Below, one piece after another: positions 1 through 8,889 of a stretch of 64,000 bases of DNA; within the stretch, counting starts at the first letter, position 1, and every line of letters begins with the position of its first letter. Made by a program: the position numbers and the translations under genes. The DNA is from UBA9620 sp965220695 (GTDB lineage Bacteria > Acidobacteriota > Vicinamibacteria > Vicinamibacterales > UBA8438). The stretch covers positions 3,224,001-3,288,000 of the forward strand of contig OZ244838.1 in assembly GCA_965220695.1 (NCBI GenBank), written 5' to 3'. The notes beneath the pieces are model-generated. The model searched no databases and was not told the DNA's origin. It saw nothing but the letters and a program-made list of their open reading frames with translations.

Positions 1-636
1 GCCATCGCCCGGGAGTACGGCCTGAGCTGCTCCACGGGCTACGGAGGCGGCGGAACCATCACGGACGGCCTGAACGACCCGGCGAACCACGCCGCGATCG
101 TGCAGAACCTGGAACAGAGTCTTCCGAAGGCCGCGCAGGCAGGCGTGCCGAACGTCATCGCGTTCTTCGGCAACCGCCGCGAGCTGACCGACGAGCAAGG
201 TATCGACAACTGCGTGCAGGTACTCGACCGCATCGCTCCGGTCGCCGAGAGCGAGAACGTGACGGTGGTCGTCGAACTGCTCAACAGCCTCGTGAATCAC
301 CCGGACTATCAGGGCGACCGCACCCCCTTCGGGGTCGAGGTGGTCACGCGCGTCGACTCGCCGCGGGTGAAGCTGCTCTACGACATCTACCATATGCAGG
401 TCATGGAGGGGAACGTCATCCAGACCATCCGGGACAACCACGAGCACTTCGCCCACTACCACACCGCCGGCGTCCCGGGCCGCCACGAGATCGACCGCGA
501 CTCGGAGCTCTACTACCCTGCGATTTGCAGCGCCATCCGAGAGACCGGCTTCACCGGGTATCTCGCTCACGAGTTCATCCCGACCGGCGATCCGATGACC
601 TCGCTGAAGACGGCGATGGACGTGTGCGCCGTGTAG
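1..636 (+). CDS. Hydroxypyruvate isomerase-like TIM-barrel protein (5' end outside window)
   Basis: The reading frame is open from base 1, so the gene starts upstream of the window and only the C-terminal ~211 residues are seen. The protein looks like the AP-endonuclease 2 / sugar-phosphate isomerase TIM barrel (hydroxypyruvate isomerase branch). Visible features are the V-V-V-E-L-L-N strand with its metal-binding glutamate, the L-L-Y-D-I-Y-H-M-Q segment with the Asp and His ligands, the H-Y-H-T-A-G-V-P-G-R-H-E stretch, and the closing G-Y-L-A-H-E-F strand. Enzymes of this branch interconvert hydroxypyruvate and tartronate semialdehyde or act on related ketoses. The true substrate cannot be told from sequence. 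The next gene lies on the opposite strand and converges on it. Confidence 0.8.
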   Translation, partial: AIAREYGLSCSTGYGGGGTITDGLNDPANHAAIVQNLEQSLPKAAQAGVPNVIAFFGNRRELTDEQGIDNCVQVLDRIAPVAESENVTVVVELLNSLVNHPDYQGDRTPFGVEVVTRVDSPRVKLLYDIYHMQVMEGNVIQTIRDNHEHFAHYHTAGVPGRHEIDRDSELYYPAICSAIRETGFTGYLAHEFIPTGDPMTSLKTAMDVCAV

Positions 637-686
637 GACGGCACGCCAACCGCAATCACGCGCCCACGGTGGAGCAGGTAACGCGA

Positions 687-2855
687 TTAGGTTGGATCGA
701 ACCGCAGCCAGGTGCCCAGAGGTTCGGTCTGCTCGACGCCCGGCTGCGTCCAGTCACAGACACCGGCCGGAAAGACCTGCTCGAGCCTGGCGGCCTCCGC
801 GGTCGTGAACGGCACGTCGTATCCGGCGGCGTCGACCGGCGTGAGCCGGCATTTCAGAATGTCGCTGCCGATGGGACTGCCAGCCACTTCACGCGGCGCC
901 GGCGGCGCCGGGAACAGCTCGCTGCATCGCCCTGTCTCCCGCTGCTGGGATTCGGCGATGCGGGTGGGGTGCTCGTCCCGGCTCCAGCAGGCATCCACGA
1001 GATCGGCCGGTCTGGCGCGAACCACGTCCTCGATCGTCGGCTCGGCCGCCCCCTCGTCTGCCAGCGTGCTCAACCAGCGATCCATCTGGCGCAATGCCTC
1101 TTGCGCCACCGGACTCGCGGTCGAATACAAACCGTGCCGGTTGTCCTCGACGATCATCACGTGATTGTCGGCGCGTCCGTTGGCCCGCAACAGCCGGTCG
1201 CGCATGGAAAAGGAGTGATAGCGGACATGCACGTCCCCGCGCTCCGCATCGTCGCTGTAGCCGCGGTAGTCGATGATCGGAATCGTTGCCAAACCTCCAC
1301 CGCCGTGGGCCACCCGCCCCGATTCGTACGCCGCTCGAAGCGCCTGCGGGTCCGCCTCCGTGCGCTGGTCGGCGAACCGGCCGTCGTGGTCGTAGCCGCC
1401 AATCCTCTCGTTCAGGTCGAGAAACTGCGCCGGTGTGATCACGCCGTCATTCAGCGCCTGCAGCCCGTACTGGACACCGAGGTTGTCGAGCGGGCGCCGT
1501 GCGAACCCGGTCGCCGGGTCGCGGCCGAAGACATTGACCGCATGATCGTAGACGTCGCACCGCGCGCCCGTCGGATTGGTGTCGGGGTGATAGCGGAGCG
1601 CCTCGGGCAGCACGTCGGGACAGAACTCGAGCGGTGAAATGCGACCGGCGTTGCGCGACACGTTCGGCATCGTGTTCAGCACGAGGAACCCCGCAACCGC
1701 CCGCTGCTGCTCGTCCGAGAACATCCCGGACGCCGTCTCGGTAAAGTAGCGGTTCAACAGTCGGGCATCGGTAATGAACGGGATGGTGCCGGAGATTACG
1801 TCGGGGAAGCTGCAGCCCGGGATGATCCCGTCGAGCAGGCCAGGATAGTTGTCGGCAATCTGGTGGTTCTGGTACGAGCCTCCGGAACAGCCCCACCCGA
1901 TCGTGAACCGCGGCGCGCCGTACGCCTCGACGAAACGCTCCTTCACCATCATCATCGATTCGGCGGCCAGCAGGTCGTTGCAGTTGTTCCCGAACACGTT
2001 CAGCGTGGACGACGCCACCGCGTATCCCTGTCGCAGCATCACGTCGTCGGCGACCCCGCCGGTCCGCGCACCCTGCCGATACCAACCGTTCACGCACCCG
2101 CCGCCGAAGGTATAGATGAGCCGTCCGTTCCACCCGGCCGGGGTCTGCCAGGGGTCTGGGTCGGGGTCGGTCGCCGGGTCGTGCAGCAGCGCGATCTGGT
2201 AGATGCCCCGGTTGATCGTACCCGTCTCGAGCCGCACGATGTACGGCACCTCCGCGTCATGCAAGGTGGTCGCGCGAGCGAGATCGGCAGGCCGTGCGGT
2301 CGGGTCCGGCAACGGCTTGAGCGCACCGCCGTCGACAGAGCGATACGCATAGTCGACGCGGCGGGCCACGCTGCAATCGTCGTCCAGCGGGGCGCCGAGC
2401 GTTTCGCCGGAGGGCAGCGTGAACCCTTCCGTCTCACAGATGAACGGCTGTTCCTGCGGGCCGGAGAACACGGGCCCTGTCAGCGGGTGATTGCGAAGCC
2501 TCAGGTCGACCGCCGGACCGTTCCCGATGGCCACCGACAACCGGTTCGGTCCCGACTGCAGATCGGTCACGAGCCCCTCGAGCCCCCCGTCCGTCTGGCG
2601 GAACCGGCCGGTGACGTCCGCGCCGTCCCGCTCGACCCGGACGCGGTCTGTCGCGGTCCCGCCCGGCAACACGATACGCACCAGCGCATCGCCGCCGCTC
2701 ACCATGTCGGGCCGGGCCGACAGCACCGTGATCTCGGGCACCGCGGCGGTCTCGGCCGACGAGCATCCTCCCAGGGTCAACGCCAGGAGACCGCACCCCG
2801 CCACTCCGCACACTGTCCAAGTGAAGCTCCGCATCGGTCGCATGGGCGTCTGCAT
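687..2855 (-). CDS. DUF6351 family lipoprotein (tannase/esterase-like alpha/beta hydrolase)
   Basis: This is a 722-residue exported protein. The chosen ATG at 2855 has an AAGGA ribosome site 8 bases upstream, and the frame stays open far beyond it without coding character. The N-terminus has a positive start, a hydrophobic core and a lipobox ending L-G-G-C (about residue 29), so it is probably a lipoprotein. An N-terminal beta domain is followed by a hydrolase region with the nucleophile elbow G-C-S-G-G and a conserved G-G-G-C-V-N-G motif. A late D-N-H-V-M-I-V-E segment probably supplies the acid and base. The family is known only as DUF6351, related to tannase/feruloyl-esterase-like hydrolases. 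The substrate is unknown. It is divergent from the gene at 3027. Confidence 0.8.
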   Translation of the reverse strand: MQTPMRPMRSFTWTVCGVAGCGLLALTLGGCSSAETAAVPEITVLSARPDMVSGGDALVRIVLPGGTATDRVRVERDGADVTGRFRQTDGGLEGLVTDLQSGPNRLSVAIGNGPAVDLRLRNHPLTGPVFSGPQEQPFICETEGFTLPSGETLGAPLDDDCSVARRVDYAYRSVDGGALKPLPDPTARPADLARATTLHDAEVPYIVRLETGTINRGIYQIALLHDPATDPDPDPWQTPAGWNGRLIYTFGGGCVNGWYRQGARTGGVADDVMLRQGYAVASSTLNVFGNNCNDLLAAESMMMVKERFVEAYGAPRFTIGWGCSGGSYQNHQIADNYPGLLDGIIPGCSFPDVISGTIPFITDARLLNRYFTETASGMFSDEQQRAVAGFLVLNTMPNVSRNAGRISPLEFCPDVLPEALRYHPDTNPTGARCDVYDHAVNVFGRDPATGFARRPLDNLGVQYGLQALNDGVITPAQFLDLNERIGGYDHDGRFADQRTEADPQALRAAYESGRVAHGGGGLATIPIIDYRGYSDDAERGDVHVRYHSFSMRDRLLRANGRADNHVMIVEDNRHGLYSTASPVAQEALRQMDRWLSTLADEGAAEPTIEDVVRARPADLVDACWSRDEHPTRIAESQQRETGRCSELFPAPPAPREVAGSPIGSDILKCRLTPVDAAGYDVPFTTAEAARLEQVFPAGVCDWTQPGVEQTEPLGTWLRFDPT

Positions 2856-3026
2856 CTGTGTGTTCCTTCGTTGTCGTTGCCGGTGAGTTGTTCCGGAATG
2901 ATACCAAAGTCGATCCGCCGGTTCGTCACGGACCGCCGGTCGCTGGCAGTCGAGGTTTGGCCACGGGCTGGTATAGTCGTGTACTGACGCGTCGCGAGAG
3001 TCAGTGCGGCAAGAACCGAGGAACGC

Positions 3027-3899
3027 ATGATGATGATGACCCGCCGAATCGGCTTCGCGATTCTGGTCGCCGTGTTGGCGCTGGCTGCCCCGAGCTGGGC
3101 CCAAACGGACCCGTGGGCAGGCAGTTGGCGCGGCACGCTGACCACTCCCGGGGGAGAGGACACGGGACTCACGCTCACGCTGGTCGCCGCAGACGGCCGG
3201 TACACCGGGCTGGTGACCGGTTTCGGCCCCGGCACCGAAATCCGATTGACGACTGTCGAGACCGATGACGTGCAGGTAACCGTCGAAGGCGCGGCGGAGA
3301 CCCCGTTCGGCCCGCTGGCGCTGGTCTACAGCCTGACGCTTGACGAGCGCACCCTGACGGGCGGCGGCCGGGTCACGCTCGGCGGTCACGGCTTCGACGT
3401 GGAGCTCGAACTGACCAGGCGGCGCCGCACCGACGTGCCGCAGCCCCAGATCGAACAACGACTGCAGTATTTTTCGGGACGCTGGACCTTCGAGTACACC
3501 GGAGGCGAGTTCCCGCCGCTCAGCATCGGCACCCGCAACGGCGCCGTCAGCTTCACCGACATCCCCAACGGGCCATTCGTCCGGGCGCAGGTGACCGGCG
3601 ACGTCTTCGGTGAGGCCTACGAAGAGACCTGGACGATCGGGTTCGACGAGGTGACCCTGGCGACCCTCTGGCAGGAAGAGCTGTCGACGGGCCAGCGGAT
3701 GCTCGGCCTCGGCAACTGGACGAGCCCGATCGGCATCACGTTTCTGACCCTCCCCGTGGAGAGCGACGGCCGCGTCTACGTGCTCAAGCGGCTGATGCAG
3801 ATAATGTCGGAGACCTCCTTTTCCGTGACCGACGAGTTCTCGGTCGACGGTGGACCGTTCCGGCGCCTCGGCAACGGGTCCTACCTGCGCACGAACTGA
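3027..3899 (+). CDS. Secreted protein of unknown function
   Basis: This 290-residue protein begins with four methionines, two arginines and a hydrophobic stretch ending A-P-S-W-A-Q, a good Sec signal peptide with cleavage after WA. A GAGG site lies just before the ATG. The mature part is rich in beta-strand patterns (G-S-W-R-G-T-L, then a G-R-W-T-F-E-Y repeat near residue 155) and may be two lipocalin-like or small beta-barrel halves. I do not recognise a named family. It lies 15 bases upstream of the aminotransferase gene, so the two are probably co-transcribed. Confidence 0.7.
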   Translation: MMMMTRRIGFAILVAVLALAAPSWAQTDPWAGSWRGTLTTPGGEDTGLTLTLVAADGRYTGLVTGFGPGTEIRLTTVETDDVQVTVEGAAETPFGPLALVYSLTLDERTLTGGGRVTLGGHGFDVELELTRRRRTDVPQPQIEQRLQYFSGRWTFEYTGGEFPPLSIGTRNGAVSFTDIPNGPFVRAQVTGDVFGEAYEETWTIGFDEVTLATLWQEELSTGQRMLGLGNWTSPIGITFLTLPVESDGRVYVLKRLMQIMSETSFSVTDEFSVDGGPFRRLGNGSYLRTN

Positions 3900-3914
3900 A
3901 CGAGGTTCGCTCCG

Positions 3915-5249
3915 GTGACCAGCCACGACCTGCTCGCGCGTGACGCCGCGCATCTGATTCATCCGCTGCACGACGCCCGCGGCCACCGCGACGCCAAGGT
4001 CTGGGTCAAGGGCGAGGGCGCCCTGCTGACCGATGCGAACGGTGACGAGTACATCGACGGTCTGTCGGGGTTGTGGAACGTCCTCGTGGGTCACGGACGC
4101 CGCGAGCTCGCCGACGCCGCGCAGGCGCAGGCCGGGACACTCGCCTATGTCTCCAGCTATTCCGGGAGCTCGAACGAACCGGCGATCGCGCTGGCCGAGC
4201 AGCTCTCCGGGTTGACCTATCCGTCGATCAACCGATTCTTCTTCACGAGCGGCGGCGGCGAGGCGACCGACAGCAGCGTCAAGATGTCGCGCGCCTACTG
4301 GAAGATGCGCGGCCGGACCGGGAAGACCAAGGTCATCTCACGCATCGAGGGCTATCACGGCGTCACGCTGGCCGCGATGAGCGCCACCGGCCTCCGCGCG
4401 TACTGGCCGCTGTTCGAACCGCGGGTGCCCGGGTTCATCCACATCCCGTCCCCGTACCCCTATCGCTACGAGGCGCCGGCGGGCGTGAGTCAGGGCGTGG
4501 CCGCCGCCAACGAGCTCGAACGGGCGATCCTCCGCGAAGGCGCCGACACCGTCGCCATGTTCCTGGCCGAACCGGTGCAGGGCGCCGGCGGGGTGATCGT
4601 CCCGCAGAACGACTATTTCCCGCGGATTCGGGAGATCTGCGACCGATACGACGTGCTGCTGGTCGCCGACGAGGTGATCACCGCATTCGGCCGTACCGGG
4701 ACGCTGTTCGCGCTCGACCACTGGGGCGTCCAGCCGGATATGGTGCAGTTCGCCAAGGCGATCACCTCAGGCTACGTCCCGCTCGGCGGCATCGGCGTCA
4801 GCGACACCATCGCCGAGACTCTCGACGCCGACGACCGTGTCTGGATGCACGCCTACACGTACTCCGCGCACCCGGTCGCGTGCGCCGTCGCGCTGCGCAA
4901 TCTGCGGATCATCCAGGATGAGCATCTGCCGGCGCAGTGCGCCCGCAAGGGCGACCGGCTGCTCGCGGCGTTGCGGACCGCGCTGGGCGACCACCCCCAC
5001 GTCGGCGACATCCGCGGCAAGGGTCTGATGTGCGCGGTGGAACTGGTGGCCGATCGCGCCACGAAGGAGAGCTTCCCGGCCGCCGAGAAGGTAGGGCCGC
5101 GGATAAACGGCGAGACAGCCCGACGCGGCCTGTTCAGCCGGGTCAAGGCCGACACCTACCTGCTGGCGCCGGCGGCGGTCATCACCGACGCCCAACTCGA
5201 CCGCAGTGTCGAGATTCTCACCGACTCCATCCGCGCCGTGCTCGGTTAG
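3915..5249 (+). CDS. Class III PLP-dependent aminotransferase (omega-transaminase type)
   Basis: This is a 444-residue fold-type I aminotransferase starting at GTG, with GAGG nine bases upstream. It shows the subgroup III hallmarks: F-F-T-S-G-G-G-E-A-T-D for phosphate binding, the Y-H-G-V-T segment, L-L-V-A-D-E-V-I-T-A-F-G-R-T-G with the PLP-binding Asp, and F-A-K-A-I-T-S-G-Y with the Schiff-base Lys. Length and order match omega-amino acid:pyruvate or beta-alanine type enzymes, which move an amino group from a terminal amine to an oxoacid in the cytoplasm. The exact amine donor cannot be assigned. The gene follows the secreted-protein gene at 3027 by 15 bases. Confidence 0.88.
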   Translation: MTSHDLLARDAAHLIHPLHDARGHRDAKVWVKGEGALLTDANGDEYIDGLSGLWNVLVGHGRRELADAAQAQAGTLAYVSSYSGSSNEPAIALAEQLSGLTYPSINRFFFTSGGGEATDSSVKMSRAYWKMRGRTGKTKVISRIEGYHGVTLAAMSATGLRAYWPLFEPRVPGFIHIPSPYPYRYEAPAGVSQGVAAANELERAILREGADTVAMFLAEPVQGAGGVIVPQNDYFPRIREICDRYDVLLVADEVITAFGRTGTLFALDHWGVQPDMVQFAKAITSGYVPLGGIGVSDTIAETLDADDRVWMHAYTYSAHPVACAVALRNLRIIQDEHLPAQCARKGDRLLAALRTALGDHPHVGDIRGKGLMCAVELVADRATKESFPAAEKVGPRINGETARRGLFSRVKADTYLLAPAAVITDAQLDRSVEILTDSIRAVLG

Positions 5250-5330
5250 CCCGGCGCCGGCGGCCTGTCCGCGAACGGGACGACAGACCGACAGCGCCCG
5301 GTCAGCCGCGGGTCGCGGGGGAGAAGACGC

Positions 5331-5768
5331 TCACTTCGGCGTAATCTCGCCCGGCGCCGGCTTCCCGGTCTCGCCGAGGGCGTACCCTTTCGCCTTCCAG
5401 TCGTTCAGGCCGCAGAATTCAGTCGTCGTGTAACCGTTCCGGGTGAAGAGCTCCGCTGCACGGGAGGCTCGGCCGCCGCCGTTTCAAAAGAACACCAGCC
5501 GGATATCCTTGGGGATGTCCGGCATGCGCTCCTCGAGCTGCCCGACGGGGATGTGAATAGATCCGGGCATCGACCCGGACTCGACCTCGTAGTCTTCGCG
5601 CACGTCGATCAGCAGCATCCTCGCCCCGCCGTCGATCGCCGCCTTCAACTCGTCGATGTCCACCCGCTGTTCCGGCGGCGCCTGCCCGCCGGCCGCGACC
5701 GCTGCCGCCAGCAGCAGACACACCCCCACCCCCGCGAACGCACGGCCAAAGATCGGTATCGAACTCAT
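5331..5768 (-). CDS. Secreted rhodanese-like protein, probable selenoprotein (in-frame TGA at 5484-5486)
   Basis: Reading through one TGA gives a 145-residue single-domain rhodanese. The start at 5768 has GGAGG five bases upstream. Residues 1-32 form a Sec signal peptide. The rhodanese body follows: V-D-I-D-E-L, L-L-I-D-V-R-E, G-S-M-P-G-S-I-H-I-P, then L-V-F-F-[TGA]-N-G-G-G-R-A-S-R-A-A-E-L, then F-C-G-L-N-D-W. The TGA falls exactly on the catalytic cysteine of the C-x2-G-x-R loop, and frame and family pattern continue for 51 codons to a normal TGA at 5331. A hairpin of bacterial SECIS geometry follows the TGA. Rhodanese-like selenoproteins are, as I recall, known in bacteria. The alternative is a nonsense mutation from TGC. 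selA/selB/selC are not in the window. Confidence 0.8.
5448..5470 (-). promoter_or_regulatory. Candidate bacterial SECIS hairpin for the rhodanese TGA
   Basis: On the transcribed strand the TGA at 5484-5486 is followed after 13 bases by GAGC-C-UCC, an eight-base loop CGUGCAGC, then GGA-GCUC. That is seven base pairs with one bulged C. The apical loop begins about 21 nt after the TGA and has a G in its second position. Both fit the published rules for bacterial SECIS elements (loop 16-37 nt after UGA, early G in a small loop). The fold was found by eye. Confidence 0.55.
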
Positions 5769-5791
5769 GTCGACCTCCATCTGCCGGCAGC

Positions 5792-5962
5792 TTAGCAGAA
5801 TTGCGGCCCGGCGACGTCGTCCTTGAAGAACTCCTGCGCCCACGGCCACATCCAGCGGCTCATCTTCCAGAAACCGTAGGCCCCGGCGCCGTAGATCAGC
5901 CAATGCAGGGGTTCCGTCGCCTTCGCGGCCCAGCCCGTGAGCATGAAGCCCAACCAGACCAC
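5792..5962 (-). CDS. Small Trp-rich membrane-associated ORF upstream of the rhodanese
   Basis: This is a 56-codon frame from GTG at 5962 to TAA at 5792, ending 23 bases before the rhodanese start on the same strand. It encodes a hydrophobic, Trp/Phe-rich peptide (W-L-G-F-M-L-T-G-W, then W-L-I-Y-G-A-G-A-Y-G-F-W-K-M and W-M-W-P-W-A-Q-E-F-F) that reads like a real membrane-interface protein. A TGA lies immediately before the GTG and no good ribosome site is visible. The frame may therefore be the surviving 3' part of a longer gene. No family was recognised. Confidence 0.4.
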   Translation of the reverse strand: MVWLGFMLTGWAAKATEPLHWLIYGAGAYGFWKMSRWMWPWAQEFFKDDVAGPQFC

Positions 5963-6155
5963 TCACCATCCCAGCGGCTGTGAGGGGCGTGTCACGTGTC
6001 CGGGTCGATGGATCGAAACAGTCGGTCGCGGACCGATGAGAACGCGACAAATGTTGCTGGACGAATCGTGGGGAGTCCCTTTCACGCGCCCACGCATCCC
6101 CTTCATGGTTGCCGCTGCCAGTTGGCGGCACCGGCTCGCTGGCGCCGGGCCAGGG

Positions 6156-8696
6156 TTACTCGACGCGCAAGGCGTCCATCGGGTCGACGCGCGTCGCCCG
6201 CCGCGCCGGCAGCCAGCAGGCGAACACCGCCACGGCGACCAGCACGAGCGGCGCCAGGACGAACGTCAGGCGGTCGTCCGTGGTCACTCCGTACAGAAAA
6301 CTCTCCAGCACGCGGCTCGACGCAGCGGCGGCGGCGAGCCCGACGACGGCGCCCACGGCAATGAGTACCGCCCCCTGCCTGACCACCAGAGTCAGGATGT
6401 CGCCGCGTTGCGCGCCGAGCGCCATCCGGACGCCGATCTCCCGGCGGCGCTGGGCGACGGTGTAGCTGAGAAGGCCGTAGACGCCGAAGGCCGCGAGAAA
6501 CAGGGCCAGCCCGCCGAAGAACCCGACGAAGCCGGCGTAGAAGCGCGGCTGGGCGACCGCGGCAGATAGCCGGGCGTCCATCGTCATCACGTCGCCGATC
6601 GTCGCGCGCGGGTGCGCCTCGGCCACCGCTTCACGGAGGAATGGGATGACCGCGAGCGGATCGCCGGTGGTCCGGACGGCGATGTACGGCGGTGAAAGAC
6701 CGCCGAATCCCGATGCGCTCTCGATCTGGTGCGGCGAGACGTACAACTTCGCTCCCGGCTCCCTGACCGTGAGTCCGCCGTAGGCGACGTTCGCGACGAC
6801 GCCAATCACCTCCCAGTACTCGTCGCTGGCGCCTCCACCGTAGAGACGTACTCGCTGACCGACGGCCGGCTCGCCGCCGAAGACCTCGCGCGCGAACGTC
6901 TCGTTGACCACGGCGACCCGCGGGCTCCCGGCCCCATCCAGATGCGTATAGAAACGCCCGAAGCGGACGCGCAGCCGCAGGGCGTCGAAGTACCCGGGGC
7001 TGGCCAACTCTCGGGTCGCGACAGGCCGCTCACCCGGATCGCTCGGCCACTGGCGACCCGCGACTTGCACGCGAATGGGCGTCAATGTGATGCCCCCCGT
7101 CCTGAGCGGGAACTCCGACGACAACCCGACCGCCTCCACGTTCGGAAGGCGCTCGATCCGGGTCATCGCCTCCAGGAGCGCCTCGTGGAAGCGTTGGTTG
7201 GCCGACCTGAGCGCAGTCATCAGCTCCGGGGTCATCGCTTCAATTCTGAAGCGCAGGTCGGGGCTCTGGGTGCGCGCGGCGATCACGTTGGCCGGGTCAT
7301 AGCCGCGATCGACAGTGAGCAGCCCCACGAAGCTCCGCAGAAGCAGCCCCGTCGCCACCAGCAGGACGAGCGCGAGCGCGACCTGCGCCGTCGCCAGCAC
7401 CGCCCGCGCGCGGTTGGTGCGGAGCAGGCGGAAGCCGCCCGCTGACTGTGCGCTCCCCTCGTTCAGGACGCGCACCAACTGGAGCCGCGACCACTGGAAC
7501 GCCGGCACCGCGCCGAACGCCAGCCCGACCACGACCGACAGCCCGAGCGTGAACGCCATCACCGCCCCGTCGACACCGACCTCGTGGAGCCGCGCGATGT
7601 CGCCCGGGACCAGCGCCGGCACCACTCGGACCACGAGGGCCGCCGCGGCCAGCCCGATCGCCCCGCCGCCCAGGCCCAGCACGACGCTCTCGGTCAACAG
7701 ATAGCGGACGAGCCGGCCGCGGCGCGCGCCGAGCGCCGCGCAGATCGCCAACTCCCGTTGGCGCGTCACCCCGCGGGCGAGCAGCAACCCCGCGACGTTG
7801 GTACAGGCGATCAGCAGCACCAGCGCGGTCGCGACGCTCAGCGCCAGCAACGCCGGCCGGTACTCGGCGGTCAGATGCTGCTGGAGCGGGATCACCTGGG
7901 CGTCGACTTCGGGGGCGTCACCCGACGATCGAGTTTCCCCACGCGTGCGCTGACCGGCGTCGTTGCCGCGCTGCAGGATCGTGCGCACCTCGGTCGCGGC
8001 CTGCGCCGGTGAAACGCCGGGGCGGAGGCGTCCGAGCGCGTTGAACACGATCCCGATTGTCATTCCACTCTCCGACTCGAAGGGCGGCATGACGAGGGGT
8101 GTCCAGATCTCCTCGTCGGGGCTCGGGAAGTAGAACCCCTCGGCGAGCACGCCGATCACGGTGTGCGGGTCGCCGTCGAGATCGACAAGGGTCCCGACGA
8201 TGTCCGGGTCCGACGCGAAGCGCCGCGTCCAGGCGCCGTAGCTCAGCAGCACGACCCGGGCCGCGCCGACCCGCGCTTCGTCCCGGGTGAAGAGGCGGCC
8301 GAGGTGCGGCCGCGCCCGCAGCAGCGGGAACAGCGACGGAGAGACCCTGGCGCCATCCAGGCTGATGATGCCGTCCGGACTCGCCCAGTCGACCGACGCG
8401 GCCAGATAGCCGGCAACCTGCTCGAACGACTCGGCGTCCTCCTCGAGTTGGAACATCGAGCGGTTCGTGAGGCGAGCGCGCGACGTCGTTGCGCGCCCGA
8501 ACGTCTCGCCGACGCTGACGATCGCCTCAGGGTCGGGATACGGCAGCGGCCGCAGCAGCATGGCGTTGACGATGCCGAACATTGCCGTGTTGGCGCCCAC
8601 GCCGAGCGCGAGCATGGTCAGCGCCGTCAACGTGAAGGCTCGCTGCTTGCCGAGCGTGCGCACCGCGTGGCGGATGTCGCGAATGAGTGTGTCCAT
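6156..8696 (-). CDS. ADOP-type ABC transporter permease (MacB/FtsX-like)
   Basis: This 846-residue protein has the ADOP plan: a cytoplasmic D-I-R-H-A-V-R-T-L start, a first membrane span with A-L-G-V-G-A-N-T-A-M-F (residues ~20-45), a periplasmic MacB-like core, a three-span FtsX block around residues 280-420 (L-L-L-A-R-G-V-T-R-Q-R-E-L-A-I), a second periplasmic domain, and a C-terminal FtsX block (Y-T-V-A-Q-R-R-R-E-I-G-V-R-M-A-L-G-A). Such duplicated permeases are abundant in Acidobacteriota, usually without an adjacent ATPase, as here. They are presumed to act in macrolide- or lipoprotein-type export or envelope mechanics. The substrate is unknown. Confidence 0.9.
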   Translation of the reverse strand: MDTLIRDIRHAVRTLGKQRAFTLTALTMLALGVGANTAMFGIVNAMLLRPLPYPDPEAIVSVGETFGRATTSRARLTNRSMFQLEEDAESFEQVAGYLAASVDWASPDGIISLDGARVSPSLFPLLRARPHLGRLFTRDEARVGAARVVLLSYGAWTRRFASDPDIVGTLVDLDGDPHTVIGVLAEGFYFPSPDEEIWTPLVMPPFESESGMTIGIVFNALGRLRPGVSPAQAATEVRTILQRGNDAGQRTRGETRSSGDAPEVDAQVIPLQQHLTAEYRPALLALSVATALVLLIACTNVAGLLLARGVTRQRELAICAALGARRGRLVRYLLTESVVLGLGGGAIGLAAAALVVRVVPALVPGDIARLHEVGVDGAVMAFTLGLSVVVGLAFGAVPAFQWSRLQLVRVLNEGSAQSAGGFRLLRTNRARAVLATAQVALALVLLVATGLLLRSFVGLLTVDRGYDPANVIAARTQSPDLRFRIEAMTPELMTALRSANQRFHEALLEAMTRIERLPNVEAVGLSSEFPLRTGGITLTPIRVQVAGRQWPSDPGERPVATRELASPGYFDALRLRVRFGRFYTHLDGAGSPRVAVVNETFAREVFGGEPAVGQRVRLYGGGASDEYWEVIGVVANVAYGGLTVREPGAKLYVSPHQIESASGFGGLSPPYIAVRTTGDPLAVIPFLREAVAEAHPRATIGDVMTMDARLSAAVAQPRFYAGFVGFFGGLALFLAAFGVYGLLSYTVAQRRREIGVRMALGAQRGDILTLVVRQGAVLIAVGAVVGLAAAAASSRVLESFLYGVTTDDRLTFVLAPLVLVAVAVFACWLPARRATRVDPMDALRVE

Positions 8697-8760
8697 GGCG
8701 CTGCGTCTCCCGTCTCGACGATCGGCAGATGGACCTGACGGAGTCTACCGTCTCGGCGGA

Positions 8761-8889
8761 CTACTCCACGCGCAGGGCCTCCAGTGGATCGATCCGCGTC
8801 GCCCGCCGCGCCGGCAGCCAGCAGGCGAACACGGCTACCGCGACCAGCACGAGTGGCGCCGCCACGAACGTCAGGACGGTAGGCAACAT
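8761..8889 (-). pseudogene. Decayed 3' end of another ADOP permease
   Basis: About 42 codons ending at TAG 8761 repeat the last residues of the neighbouring ADOP gene almost exactly: L-T-F-V-A-A-P-L-V-L-V-A-V-A-V-F, then L-P-A-R-R-A-T-R-I-D-P and A-L-R-V-E-stop. The DNA of the two tails is also very similar. Homology stops upstream of about 8890. This is a leftover from a tandem duplication whose body was deleted, or the donor end of a recombination. Confidence 0.8.

Noticed and set aside
525..1637. Long plus-strand frame opposite the DUF6351 gene
   Set aside because: It is antisense to a clearly coding gene, Arg/Pro-rich and without a family. It is a GC-rich shadow.
2856..4094. Upstream extension of the DUF6351 frame beyond 2855
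   Set aside because: It would overlap the coding genes at 3027 and 3915 on the other strand. The lipoprotein signal and ribosome site place the start at 2855.
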